From the NCBI GenBank assembly GCA_964007475.1, contig OZ023273.1, forward strand, positions 61,089,834 to 61,153,833: a stretch of DNA of 64,000 nucleotides, written 5' to 3'. Shown here one piece after another: positions 51,101 to 58,967 of the stretch (the stretch's first letter is position 1; each line of letters opens with the position of its first letter). The position numbers and the translations under genes were made by a program. This DNA comes from Hybos culiciformis. Taxonomy: Eukaryota > Arthropoda > Insecta > Diptera > Hybotidae. The notes beneath the pieces are model-generated. The model was not told the DNA's origin. It saw only the letters and a list, made by a program, of their open reading frames with translations, and made no database searches.

Positions 51101-52155
51101 ATGGCATTCATTTGGGACTCTTCCCGTTTAGAATATGAAGCTGCAAAAGATTGTGAATTAGTTACCGCTGGAGAGTTATTTGGTCGAAGCGGTTATGGAA
51201 TTGGCCTTCAAAAAGGATCACCTTGGTCTGATGCTGTAACATTAGCAATATTAGATTTCCATGAAAGTAAGATCAATTCATTTAATTATTTATCTCTTAA
51301 GCAAATCATTCATTGTTGTTAATTTTCTTATTATTTTAGGTGGCTTTATGGAATCTTTAGATAAGGAGTGGATATTCCACGGAAATGTTCAGCAATGTGA
51401 ACAGTTTGAGAAAACGCCAAATACACTTGGCTTAAAGAACATGGCTGGTGTTTTTATTCTTGTTGCAGCTGGAATAGTAGGTGGAATCGGTTTGATAATA
51501 ATAGAGGTTGTGTACAAGAAGCATCAAATTAAAAAACAAAAAAGAATGGAAATTGCTCGTCATGCAGCCGACAAGTGGAGAGGGACAATTGAGGTAAATT
51601 GTAAAGATTTTATAATAATAGTAGTTTTCATTGATTTTTTTTTTTCAGAAACGGAAAACATTGCGAGCTTCAATGGCAATGCAGCGGCAATACAATGTTG
51701 GTCTGAATTCTAACCCAGGAACAATAAGTCTAGCTGTTGACAAAAATCGATATCCCCGTTTAGGGCCACGAGGTACAATTATTATTTATGATAATATTAA
51801 GTTAATTATAAAAGAAAACAAATTCTGGGATTGCGCTTCCAGTAAATTCTCGTAAAGGATTTACTTACTAGTCAGAATGAATTATTTCCATTATATTTTT
51901 TTTCTATCATGAATTTTTGATCTATTACAACTAAACAAATAGCGAATGAATAAATTTTTTAACCATTTAAACTTTCTAGGTCCTGAAAGGGGATGGTTTG
52001 GTGATACAGATATTGTACGTAATCGTCGAGTAGTGGATGATAACAGATGCTTTAATAAAACGCAACAACAAGCCAATCTTAAGACTCAACATCACTTGCA
52101 ACCTCCGAGATATTCACCGGCATTCACGAGTGATGTGTCACATTTAGTTGTTTAA
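32993..52155 (+). CDS. Nmdar1: NMDA-type ionotropic glutamate receptor subunit 1 (13 exons; N-terminus missing)
   Basis: Thirteen GT/AG-bounded exons join in frame to 919 codons plus TAA. NR1 is the obligate glycine-binding subunit of the NMDA receptor, a Ca2+-permeable, Mg2+-blocked channel of the neuronal postsynaptic membrane. Numbering from the first residue seen: amino-terminal domain about 1-345, S1 from [15 protein letters not shown] (about 358), M1 about 514-533, M2 pore loop with the selectivity-filter asparagine N570 in [12 protein letters not shown]3 with the gating motif SYTANLAAF (600-608), S2 to about 768, M4 about 772-794, then a short C-tail ending SHLVV. Ligand residues are present: T471 and R476 in PLTINPER, D686 in FIWDS. 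The Drosophila protein is near 1000 residues, so only the signal peptide and first tens of residues are missing, upstream and unrecognised. Every intron over 1 kb except 45734-48753 carries a recognised mobile element. Confidence 0.97.
33116..36857 (+). other. Nmdar1 intron a-b (3.7 kb)
   Basis: AT-rich intron with a small hAT MITE at 33761-34034. The remainder holds nothing recognisable. Confidence 0.8.
33761..34034. mobile_element. Small hAT MITE
   Basis: The ends CAGGCCTGGGTAACC and, inverted, CAGACCTTGGCAAAC are hAT-like. Flanks CTTTAAGA (33753-33760) and TTTTAAGG (34035-34042) are an 8-bp target duplication with two differences. AGCCGCA motifs repeat near the right end. At 274 bp it has no coding capacity. 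Confidence 0.75.
36858..37079 (+). CDS. Nmdar1: Nmdar1 exon b (residues 42-115)
   Basis: 222 nt, phase 0 at both ends, between TTTTTTAG and GTAAGT. It encodes [20 protein letters not shown], then [20 protein letters not shown] and [12 protein letters not shown]: core amino-terminal domain with the periplasmic-binding-protein-like fold. Confidence 0.96.
37080..38820 (+). other. Nmdar1 intron b-c (1.7 kb)
   Basis: Contains the CATATCGTCGG-ended MITE at 37618-38008; otherwise AT-rich without features. Confidence 0.8.
37618..38008. mobile_element. MITE with CATATCGTCGG ends (copy 1)
   Basis: CATATCGTCGGTCGG and its complement border a 391-bp unit. The terminal repeats extend inward through ACGCAAACCTCGTAAGTCT on both sides, with a small difference. 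A shorter relative with the same ends lies at 40793-41008. There is no transposase frame and the superfamily is not assigned. Confidence 0.65.
38821..39023 (+). CDS. Nmdar1: Nmdar1 exon c (residues 116-183)
   Basis: 203 nt, phase 0 start, ending two bases into a codon, between TTATTCAG and GTAAGA. It encodes [20 protein letters not shown] and [20 protein letters not shown], ending ..RVYLMYA. This is the amino-terminal domain. Confidence 0.96.
40565..41091. mobile_element. hAT element containing a nested MITE
   Basis: The right end is, inverted, CAGGGGTGGCCAGACTTTAT; the left end is a decayed match, TACTTGGCCAAACTGCGGCT. Flanks CTATAGCA (40557-40564) and CTATAGAT (41092-41099) are an 8-bp duplication identical at the first six positions. 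GCGGCTCT motifs recur near both ends. The MITE at 40793-41008 sits inside it, so the hAT is the older insertion. Confidence 0.75.
40793..41008. mobile_element. MITE with CATATCGTCGG ends (copy 2, nested)
   Basis: CATATCGTCGGTCTCG and, inverted, ATATCGTCGGTCTCAT border a 216-bp unit inside the hAT at 40565-41091. It is related by its ends to copy 1 (37618-38008) but is shorter and different inside. TTAA lies next to both ends (one base away at the left), hinting at a TTAA target, but this is not supported at copy 1. Confidence 0.6.
41126..42039 (+). mobile_element. Helitron-like non-autonomous element
   Basis: The 5' end is TCTAATATATAAAAATGAAA preceded by A. The 3' end is GGGTATTTCGTCTAG followed by T, matching the TC...CTRR ends and A|T insertion site of Helitrons. 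A small hairpin AGTTC-G-GAACT lies about 29 bp before the CTAG end. An internal ACGCCTAAACCGCTGGGACG box (41492-41511) is of the type often seen in insect Helitrons, as I recall. It contains a 7-bp repeat array near the 5' end and two copies of a GGGGGGCTACCT...TTTTGCAATTTAGGTAT unit (about 41597 and 41818). No Rep/helicase frame is present. Confidence 0.65.
41155..41488. repeat. (CCTCTGT)n array
   Basis: About 47 tandem 7-bp units with four or so single-base variants (for example CCTCGGT, CCTCTGG, CCTTTGT). A 7-bp stop-free unit leaves all frames open on both strands and produces spurious repetitive ORFs. Confidence 0.95.
42390..42605. repeat. Foldback module B
   Basis: Bounded by AATGTGCATGTG and, inverted, the same sequence with small differences (CACATGCACATT). 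The first about 90 bp match, inverted, the right part of the copy at 1683-1901 (shared GGTAAGTTGTATTTACA and AAATTTAGCTCGGTAAATGG). Two GTAAATTTTATT direct repeats lie in the middle. Confidence 0.6.
42631..42785. repeat. Foldback module A
   Basis: Two arms of about 70 bp are inverted copies (AACTCGTTG, GTGTATACACAAAAACACAT, GACACTTGTCAATA, TATATCAC) around a short centre CCACCTAACGG. Borders are AAAATTT and AAATTTT. It is the same family as 15033-15182 and lies 25 bp from module B, in the same order as at 1683-1901. Confidence 0.7.
43623..43788 (+). CDS. Nmdar1: Nmdar1 exon d (residues 183-238)
   Basis: 166 nt; its first base completes Ser183 and it ends in phase 0, between CCTTTTTAG and GTAAGC. 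It encodes [40 protein letters not shown] and the following ..EEEHIK: amino-terminal domain. Confidence 0.96.
43789..44587 (+). other. Nmdar1 intron d-e (0.8 kb)
   Basis: Mostly AT-rich. A GC-richer patch at about 44341-44510, with a doubled CGAACTAACCT, is unexplained and may be an old repeat fragment. Confidence 0.7.
44588..44693 (+). CDS. Nmdar1: Nmdar1 exon e (residues 239-274)
   Basis: 106 nt, phase 0 start, ending one base into Gly274, between TTTTCAG and GTAATA. It encodes [20 protein letters not shown] and [15 protein letters not shown]. Confidence 0.95.
44694..45572 (+). other. Nmdar1 intron e-f (0.9 kb)
   Basis: AT-rich; nothing recognised. Confidence 0.75.
45573..45733 (+). CDS. 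Nmdar1: Nmdar1 exon f (residues 274-327)
   Basis: 161 nt, completing Gly274 and ending in phase 0, between CGTTACAG and GTAAGA. It encodes [20 protein letters not shown] and [20 protein letters not shown], ending KFYYDS: the distal amino-terminal domain. Confidence 0.96.
45734..48753 (+). other. Nmdar1 intron f-g (3.0 kb)
   Basis: AT-rich throughout; no element ends or coding islands recognised. Confidence 0.75.
48754..48967 (+). CDS. Nmdar1: Nmdar1 exon g (residues 328-399)
   Basis: 214 nt, phase 0 start, ending one base into residue 399, between TTTTTCTAG and GTAATT. It encodes [20 protein letters not shown] followed by [16 protein letters not shown], where the S1 half of the glycine-binding domain begins, and [17 protein letters not shown]. 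Confidence 0.96.
48968..49522 (+). other. Nmdar1 intron g-h (0.56 kb)
   Basis: AT-rich; nothing recognised. Confidence 0.75.
49523..49931 (+). CDS. Nmdar1: Nmdar1 exon h (residues 399-535; S1 and M1)
   Basis: 409 nt, completing residue 399 and ending two bases into Arg535, between ATATTACAG and GTAAGA. It carries the rest of S1, including the Cys-rich [31 protein letters not shown] with T471 and R476 (agonist carboxylate contact in the family), [20 protein letters not shown], and M1 ([20 protein letters not shown]). Confidence 0.97.
49932..50468 (+). other. Nmdar1 intron h-i (0.54 kb)
   Basis: AT-rich; reading frames within it have no recognisable product. Confidence 0.75.
50469..50897 (+). 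CDS. Nmdar1: Nmdar1 exon i (residues 535-678; M2, M3, start of S2)
   Basis: 429 nt, completing Arg535 and ending two bases into Gly678, between TATTATAG and GTAAGA. It carries the pore loop ([20 protein letters not shown]570 at the Q/R/N site), M3 with SYTANLAAF, and the first part of S2 ([19 protein letters not shown]). At the place where vertebrate NR1 has a glycine-contacting serine, this protein has A642 (SNSAVD). Confidence 0.97.
50898..51093 (+). other. Nmdar1 intron i-j (196 bp)
   Basis: Short AT-rich intron between GTAAGA and TTGTAG. Confidence 0.85.
51094..51266 (+). CDS. Nmdar1: Nmdar1 exon j (residues 678-736; S2)
   Basis: 173 nt, completing Gly678 and ending one base into Ser736, between TATTGTAG and GTAAGA. 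It encodes [20 protein letters not shown] (D686 is the amino-group contact in the family), then [20 protein letters not shown] and [17 protein letters not shown]. Confidence 0.97.
51340..51593 (+). CDS. Nmdar1: Nmdar1 exon k (residues 736-820; end of S2, M4)
   Basis: 254 nt, completing Ser736 and ending in phase 0, between ATTTTAG and GTAAAT. It encodes the end of S2 ([20 protein letters not shown]), [15 protein letters not shown] leading into M4 (about 772-794) and the membrane-proximal tail [20 protein letters not shown]. Confidence 0.97.
51649..51772 (+). CDS. Nmdar1: Nmdar1 exon l (residues 821-862; C-tail)
   Basis: 124 nt, phase 0 start, ending one base into Gly862, between TTTTTCAG and GTACAA. 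It encodes [20 protein letters not shown] and [16 protein letters not shown]. The basic and Arg/Ser-rich tail is very like the one I remember for Drosophila. Confidence 0.95.
51980..52155 (+). CDS. Nmdar1: Nmdar1 exon m (residues 862-919 and stop; C-terminus)
   Basis: 176 nt, completing Gly862 and ending in TAA (52153-52155), after ACTTTCTAG. It encodes [16 protein letters not shown], a Gln-rich stretch, [17 protein letters not shown]. The hydrophobic -LVV end could be a PDZ-type ligand; this is inference. A polyadenylation-type AATAAA occurs within about 55 bp downstream. Confidence 0.95.
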
Positions 52156-52159
52156 CAAA

Positions 52160-52275
52160 TTATTAAAAATTAGTGAATTATCATTATGATTATTATTTTA
52201 ATAATAAAAAATAAATATTATTATTATATTATTATTATATTATCATTATTATTATATAATTATTATTAATTAACA
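52160..52275. repeat. (ATT)n microsatellite in the Nmdar1 3' flank
   Basis: Imperfect ATT/TTA repeats directly after the stop codon, probably within the 3' UTR. Confidence 0.8.
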
Positions 52276-53207
52276 TACGTATATAAATTGAAATTTATTT
52301 TCAGTTTTGTTATTTTATAAAATATAAATTTGTAAAAAAGTTTTTAAATTCAAAATTTAAGAATATTATATTCTTAAAATTATTGAAAATTGTAAATAAG
52401 CAAAATTTACACATATACTTAAAATATAAAACTCAAATATTACAATAAAAAATTACAACAAGAAAATGAAAGCATAAAGAAGCATTAGTGAAGGGTAACA
52501 CATAGTTAAACCGTACTAAATTGATAAGTTTTGGAAAACAAAAAAATTAAAAATTTAAATACATTTTTATAATTGTGTTTATAATGAGTACTGATTTATA
52601 GAATTGTTATTTTGATTAAATTACCAAGGATCCACCATCAATTTAGATTTTACGAAAATAAAAAACCATTTACAGATGGTAAAAGTTTTAATGAAAAAAA
52701 AAAGAAGAAAACACACTTAAAAAACTTAAAACATGTAAAATACTTTTTAATAAGTATTTTATAATGTTTAAGCTATTTAATTATACGGCTGCAAGTAAGT
52801 CCTAATCTAAATGATTGCAATTGCAAATATGCTTTATTAATTTGTAGTTTGGTGAACTATTTTCTAAATACATACATACATGCATACATACAAATTTGTT
52901 ACACTAAACTTTTTTGTTGAGTTCTTAAACTTTATATGTATGTGAATAAAAGAAAAGGAAAAAAATTCGTAAATTTGTTTAGAAAACTATGGTTTAAATA
53001 AAAATAACATTATTATAAATATTAATAATTTTAAAATCGTTTTTAAACTGCAGTTAGTGCTCAACAAGTTTTTTGTACATAATTTTTAAGAGTTAAAATT
53101 ATTATTACATTACATGCTTTTTTAAACGCGTTTTCATTTCCTAGCATTATTCTCTGAAATATTTTCTTATTCATTCGTTTACATTGTTAAATTTCATACA
53201 GTTCTTA
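52276..53207. other. Nmdar1 3' UTR/flank, AT-rich
   Basis: Several AATAAA hexamers occur, but their number in such AT-rich DNA prevents naming the poly(A) site. No second gene is seen. Confidence 0.5.
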
Positions 53208-53580
53208 AGTTTTTAGATCTGGCAATTAACTTTGCTGGAAGTAACTATTTGGTCAGTTTTATTTGCCGAATTTCACTTGCCTTGCGCATTAACATATAAT
53301 CCGGTTGAGTTGAACTTGAACAAATATAAAATCATACAAAAATATAACATTTTTGCACTTTCTGGCAAGTAGTTTCCAGTAGGAACTAAGTTCAGTGAAG
53401 CAAGAGATTTTTGAACAAAAAAAATTCGTTTATATAATAGGATACTAGTCTTAACCATTACATACTTACAAGAAACATTTACTTGTGTAATCTTGCTTGC
53501 TTGCTCAATTTAAGACCATTTACATTTACATGCAAGTAAAATTTACTAGTTTGCCCAATTCAGTTACCAGATCTAAACGA
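53208..53580. mobile_element. Degenerate MITE with GTTTAGATCTGG ends
   Basis: TTTTTAGATCTGGCAATTAAC at the left and, inverted, GTTTAGATCTGGTAACTGAA at the right are imperfect inverted repeats about 370 bp apart. The interior has GCTTGC/GCAAGT-type repeats. No target duplication is clear and the class is unknown. Confidence 0.45.
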
Positions 53581-55837
53581 ACCTTTATTATAAATTTTGA
53601 ATTTTATTAGGGTTTTAAATAAGATAAAATTTAATATGATTTAAACAAAAAATGTTTTTTGTTGTTAGAATGTTTAGGGCGGCTGGCCTTACTTAACGTC
53701 GCCATAAAAATTAAAAAGCTCTGTAATAATTGAAAGTTTTACATTCAAAACTGCGTAGAAATTTGTAAAAGCCCTTCAAATTTTTGCGACCACTATGAAT
53801 CTCCTTGCAGTCTGCATTATAGTAGGTAATATAACATTATGTACTTACATATTTATTTATAGAGAAATTAATTTTGATGATACGGTTACATCGTATTATA
53901 AGATATTCTTGAGAGAAAAAAACAAGAAAAGTCGCGTCACAAAATGATAATTCGTGGAAATATAATGTAGCTATACTAAATTCTGAAATATTTTATCTTA
54001 AATGACAAAGAAATTTTATATGAGTTATATAATGCTTGCATATGCACTGATGCTTAAAAAAAATATAAAAATATCAAGTTTTAATTCATTTTCGGCTTGA
54101 ATTTAAGCTGTGAGTGTTCTTTCTAGATTTTTGAGTAATTTGTCTGAATGAATTACTTTTATTTAATATTTTAGCAAACAACTAAATTTTAATTTTATAT
54201 GAAAACATTGGACGTGGGCCGATAGAATGCTATACTGTGTAACATGTGGTGTTCTGTTGTATATGTAATATAAATAGTTTATTATGCTTAATATATACAA
54301 TGTACAAAATGACTTCAAAATTTAGTATAGCGATCAAAAAAAATATAAATGTAAAATTGGTAAAATTTTCAAACATTATTGATGTAGAGAAAAAGTTGCT
54401 ACGAATTTAATGGTCTTATGAGTATAGTTATAACATAAACTAACATTCAATTCAAATGATCAGTTTTAATGTCAGCCCATTTTAATTATATTTGCTGCTA
54501 CAGAGCTACTACATTATTTTTATTTTAAAAACATTTTAATTTTTATTTCACCTACATTAAATGTTCTGAAATTAACTAGTATAACTAGAACTATACTGTT
54601 AAATTTATAAAATTGTATAATTTAGTTTATTCAATGAAAAAAAAAAATTCCAAATAGACATGAATTTATTTTGGCATAAAAAATAATTAAAAAAAAAATT
54701 AAAAAAATTTTATTTACAAGAAAAAAAAATTATGAAACGATTACCACAGAATTTAAAAAATTATATTTTTTGTTAAATATTTTTACAATTATAACTTTTT
54801 ATTGATTATTCTCAATATGTAATTTAAAAAGGATTTAATATAAAATCAATTTGATGAAGTAATGTTAACATTATTAAGTACCATTTGTGTATTTTTTTAA
54901 TTTTTAACTTAATAAAAACAAAAAGATTGATTTAAATCAAATTTATTTGTTTAAAAAAAATTTTTAAGGTTCATTCTTCAGTTTCGATGTCAAAAAGGGA
55001 TGAATATATTGAATATATAAATTGAATTGTTTCTAAAGTAAAGCAAAGGAGCTGAGAAATCTACAAAATTATGCATATTTTACTTACAGATTATAAGTAT
55101 TTATGTATTATACAAGAAAAGTTTAATGATCCACACTAGTTCGACCATCATTAGAGTTTAGTACCCTTACTATGATATGGATGTCCGCAGAATCGAAGGA
55201 ACTCAACGGATTAGATTTGCCTCTCGTTCACTTAAGATTTCTTTTATTAATTAATCCCCAATTTCTTGAGAAAAACTGATATTATTTGCACTTTCAGCTG
55301 CTTTCAACCAGCCAAAGGTCATGTAAAATATTTAAAAATATAAAATTTTATGAAAGTTTAAAGCAATTCTCGGAAAAAGGAACTTAGAATGGTTAGAGCC
55401 CTAAGATTAGGAGATTAGACTAGGATATGGATGAAAATTGTTATATTTGTACATACATATATAATGTTAATGGATTAGAAGAATCAAAAAAATGGTTAGA
55501 GCCCAAGAACTAGGTCTATGGTTTGGATTGCGATTAAAATTGATGTACATATTCTAATATGTAAGGCTAGGTACAAAGTACGAACACTGCGGGTCCAAAT
55601 TACATATATAGTGATTTTTTATGAAATAATGATGTGAATAACAGGTGTATGAATCACGTCTTATTACAAAAAAAAATAAAAAGAGTCAATTAATTATCTT
55701 TATTGGAACTTTTTTATATAAACTTTTTAGATATACATATTTGATATCCAAAATTATATGAAATCAAATTATTTTCTGTTTCACCAAAATAATTGTCAGC
55801 AATCAGAAGTTTATTTATTTGCGCAAAATTATAAACG
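53581..55837. other. AT-rich intergenic stretch
   Basis: Nothing firm. A GC-richer patch lies at about 53670-53830, and a partial duplication containing TGGTTAGAGCCC occurs at about 55389 and 55494. Confidence 0.45.
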
Positions 55838-56098
55838 CTCTTATTCTCACCCACTGTGTCGCCAAATTTTTGAAATGTATATAGTAAAAAATATAATGCT
55901 TGGAAATTAAAAATATAATGCTTGAAATTAAAGAAAAGTACTTATATATATGAATATGTTAAAATTATTAAACAATGTAAACTATTTCAAACAGTGTATT
56001 AGAAGTAAGTAATCAACTATTAATATTTTTCTTTGGGTGCCGCCAAATTTTGAAATCGTTAAAAGAGTGTCGCGACAAAAAAAAGATTGAGAATCACT
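55838..56098. mobile_element. Decayed hAT MITE with GATTCTCAATCTTTT end
   Basis: Inverted, the right end reads AGTGATTCTCAATCTTTTTT followed by GTCGCGACAC, a common hAT terminal pattern. At the left, TTATTCTCACCCACTGTGTC followed by GCCAAATTTTTGAAA is a worn inverted counterpart. No target duplication is visible. Confidence 0.5.
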
Positions 56099-57369
56099 AG
56101 GTTTAGGGTTTAATTATTAATTTTGTATCTCATTTGAGGAAATTAACTGGTAAAAAAATTTGAAAGGAAAATTATTAAGTTCAGAAACTGAAACCTAACA
56201 ATTACCAACGCTCCAACGATTTCTCATAATTAAAAAAAAAAGGAATGGTAATAAAAAATTTTTAAAAATAATAATAAAAAATCAACTAAGGAAAAAGAAA
56301 CTAATAATTCAAATACAAACAGAAACAAATTACAACAAACAGTGCTTCAGGTGTGGTAAGAAAAATAATAATTTCCAAAGTTCTAAATTTAGTTCCATTT
56401 GTCACCGATGACCGATGTATTAAAAAAGTAATTTATCATAAAAATATACAGCAGTTTCAAATACAAATTTCATAACACCAAGAACAATAAATAACGTCGT
56501 CGTAGTCACAATAGTAAAAGACTCATTTGGAATAGTAATAACAAACAAAACCATAAATTAAGTTAAATAAAAGAAATTCATTCCATACATAAAATAAAAC
56601 GATAGTTATATGTTTTAAAATGTTTGTTTCATTTTTTTATTGCATGGAATGAATTTCTCATATTTGTACTTACTTAATGACAAAACATTATAAAATTTTC
56701 CAAACTTATAATAAACCTACGGTAAGTTAGTAAGGCATTGTATTATAATTAGACTTTCACACACATATGCTCAAAAAATTCGAAATCATCAAAGAACGAC
56801 TTAAAAAATATGTTGAAAGTGTTTTAAATAAACATTATTTTTATTTTGGAAGAATCTTTAAGAAAAAAAAATCTCATCATTCTGTTTTTTTGTCTCTATT
56901 TGTCTGTTCAACTAGATTTGAACATTTTCAGAACTTTTAATTTCAAACATTGATTATACAATATATCTCTTTATTATTTCCATTAATTCTTTTTTTCTCC
57001 AATTTGTATATCAGTATATCTATCTTTCAATAACCCAACATGTTCCAAATTTTCGCTAACGTTTATAAGTGATTCTAATTAAGATTTGATAAAATGTTCA
57101 AAAGAGTGTTTTTTTTTAATGTAAAGTTATTTATCGCTTCAGATTACACAGATAATAAATATAATCGAATACATTAAAATTAGGAACTTATCCACAATTA
57201 GTTAGGTATATAAATTAAATACAATATTATATGTACATCATTACATTATTTTATTATTATCGTATTTAAAAAACATTAATTTTCTACAAAATAATAGAGC
57301 TTAACAAGCAAGCCTTCTAAAAGAAAATAAAAAATTTATTGTCAAATTCATTTTTTTTTTTGAAGTTAA
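56099..57369. other. AT-rich intergenic stretch with one small hairpin
   Basis: At 56573-56658 GAAATTCATTCCAT and its inverted copy ATGGAATGAATTTC enclose about 60 bp, a miniature hairpin of unknown origin. Nothing else is recognised. Confidence 0.5.
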
Positions 57370-57683
57370 CGGGCTGTCTACATTAGCGATTTAGAATCGC
57401 GCGTATTTATGAATGTATTATGTTTTCTGTTTTATTTATTAGTATTTGTGTGTGCTCAATATGCCACTGTGTTAGATTTACAGCATGCGATTTTTATACA
57501 TTTTTCCAAATTGTACCATTTTACTTGACTTAAAAAAAAGCAAAATTTGTGAGAAATGTCAAAAAATACGCATGTTGAAAAGTTGTTCAAAATCAGCATG
57601 CGTATTTTGCTGCGATTTTGGATTTTGTATACATTTAAAGAACAAAATCGCATGCAGGAAAAATACGCTAATGTAGACACCTA
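57370..57683. mobile_element. MITE with GTCTACATTAGCG ends
   Basis: GGGCTGTCTACATTAGCG at the left and, inverted, AGGTGTCTACATTAGCG at the right border 314 bp. Internal copies of GCATGCGATTTT and its inverse (57483 and 57647 area) form a second set of inverted repeats. No clear target duplication and no coding frame. Confidence 0.6.
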
Positions 57684-58045
57684 GTAATACTTCTTTAGTG
57701 GCATTGTATGATATAATCGAGTTATTCTGTAGAGGGTAAAAATTTATTTTCGGAGACTCATTCGAGTTCGAAACGACATGGTTTTTTGACGTTTCAATAC
57801 TCAAAAAAAATTCCACTCAAAAATCATTTTTGTCATTTATAAAAGGGAGTGGCTACAGTTACGGCAACCGTAACTTAGTTTTTTTTTTTAACAGTTACGG
57901 TTAACGTAACTTATTTTTTTTTTTAACAGTTACGGTTAACGTAACTTATTTTTTTTTTTTAAAGTTACGGCAACCGTAACTTTTAGGTAATGCTTAAAGT
58001 TACGGCAATTTTTTTTTTTTTTTTTTCGAAAAAAAAAAAAAAATT

Positions 58046-58063
58046 TATTTAATTTTCTTTTTT

Positions 58064-58094
<31 letters not shown>

Positions 58095-58172
58095 TTGTCT
58101 TAACCCTTTCTTCGGGATTCGAACCTCGATCTTTAGCATTTCATTCTACCACTCTAACTCTCGGCTACAGTA
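58046..58172 (-). repeat. tRNA-derived SINE-like fragment with A-rich tail
   Basis: On the minus strand GCCGAGAGTTAGAGTGGTAG resembles a pol III A box region. It is followed 27 nt later by a perfect B box, GGTTCGAATCC (58115-58125), and then by a long A-rich tail (about 58046-58098). The T-stem does not pair well, so this is not a functional tRNA. The arrangement suggests a tRNA-headed SINE inside the 57845-58864 element. Confidence 0.55.
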
Positions 58173-58379
58173 TTAAAATTATAAACGTGTACAAAATAGA
58201 AAATATAAATTATGTGTACATGTGAAAGTTATTGACAAGTAAAAACATTACATCGTCATACAAAAAATGCAAGAATAGTAAAACCTTACATAGTTATACA
58301 AAAATACAAAAAAAAGAATTAAAAGCGCGAAGCGCCAAGGCAAAATAAAAAAAAAAAAAAAGAAGCCCTAGGGGGTTTG

Positions 58380-58466
58380 GGGGAGGCGGCGGCCGTCCCC
58401 CATTCAGAGGGGAGGCGGCGGCCGTCCCCCATTCAGAGGGGAGGCGGCGGCCGTCCCCCATTCAGC
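58380..58466. repeat. 30-bp GC-rich tandem triplicate
   Basis: Nearly three copies of a 30-bp unit containing GAGGCGGCGGCCGTCCCCCA, with internal GGGGA/TCCCC complementarity. They stand out sharply from the AT-rich host DNA and lie at the centre of the foldback element. Confidence 0.9.
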
Positions 58467-58967
58467 ATAACAACTTTTTATTTAAAAAAAAAGTCATAAT
58501 GCTCAAAAAAAACTTTGCCGTAATCACTAAAAAAAAAAAAAAAGTTACGTCCGCCGTAACTTTAGACAATTTTCTACAGGATTACGGTTGCCGTAACTCT
58601 AAAAAAAAAAAAAAGAGTTACGTTTGCCGTAACTTTAAACAATTTTCAACAGGATTACGGTTGCCGTAACTCAAAAAATAAAAAAAGAGTTACGTTTGCC
58701 GTAACTTTAGTCAATTTTCAACAGGATTACGGTTGCCGTAACTCTAAAAATAAAAAAAGAGTTACGTTTGCCGTAACTTTAGTCAATTTTGAACAGGACT
58801 ACGGTTGCCGTAACTCTCAAAAAAAAAAAAAAGAGTTACGTTTGCCGTAACTGTAGACGCTCCCTTTATAAAAACAAAATAATTTGGCGCGAAAAATTTA
58901 AATTCAAATTATTTTTTAAAAATATTTCGTTTACAAATTATTTAAAATTACAATTTTTGTTGTCATA

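Larger units (their letters stand above)
57845..58864. mobile_element. 1.02-kb foldback element of palindromic GTTACGG/CCGTAAC arrays, 9-bp target duplication
   Basis: The ends GGGAGTGGCTACAGTTACGG and, inverted, GGGAGCGTCTACAGTTACGG are flanked by the identical 9-mer TTTATAAAA (57836-57844 and 58865-58873). Each end carries a tandem array of self-complementary units such as AGTTACGGCAACCGTAACT, spaced about 33-38 bp by A/T runs: about five on the left (57857-58010) and nine on the right (58543-58856). The middle has a SINE-like tRNA fragment and a 30-bp GC-rich triplicate. A 9-bp duplication is compatible with Mutator-like or foldback elements. No transposase frame exists here. Confidence 0.85.

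Noticed and set aside
58095..58172. Functional tRNA gene
   Set aside because: The B box is perfect but the T stem and acceptor do not pair; better read as a SINE head.
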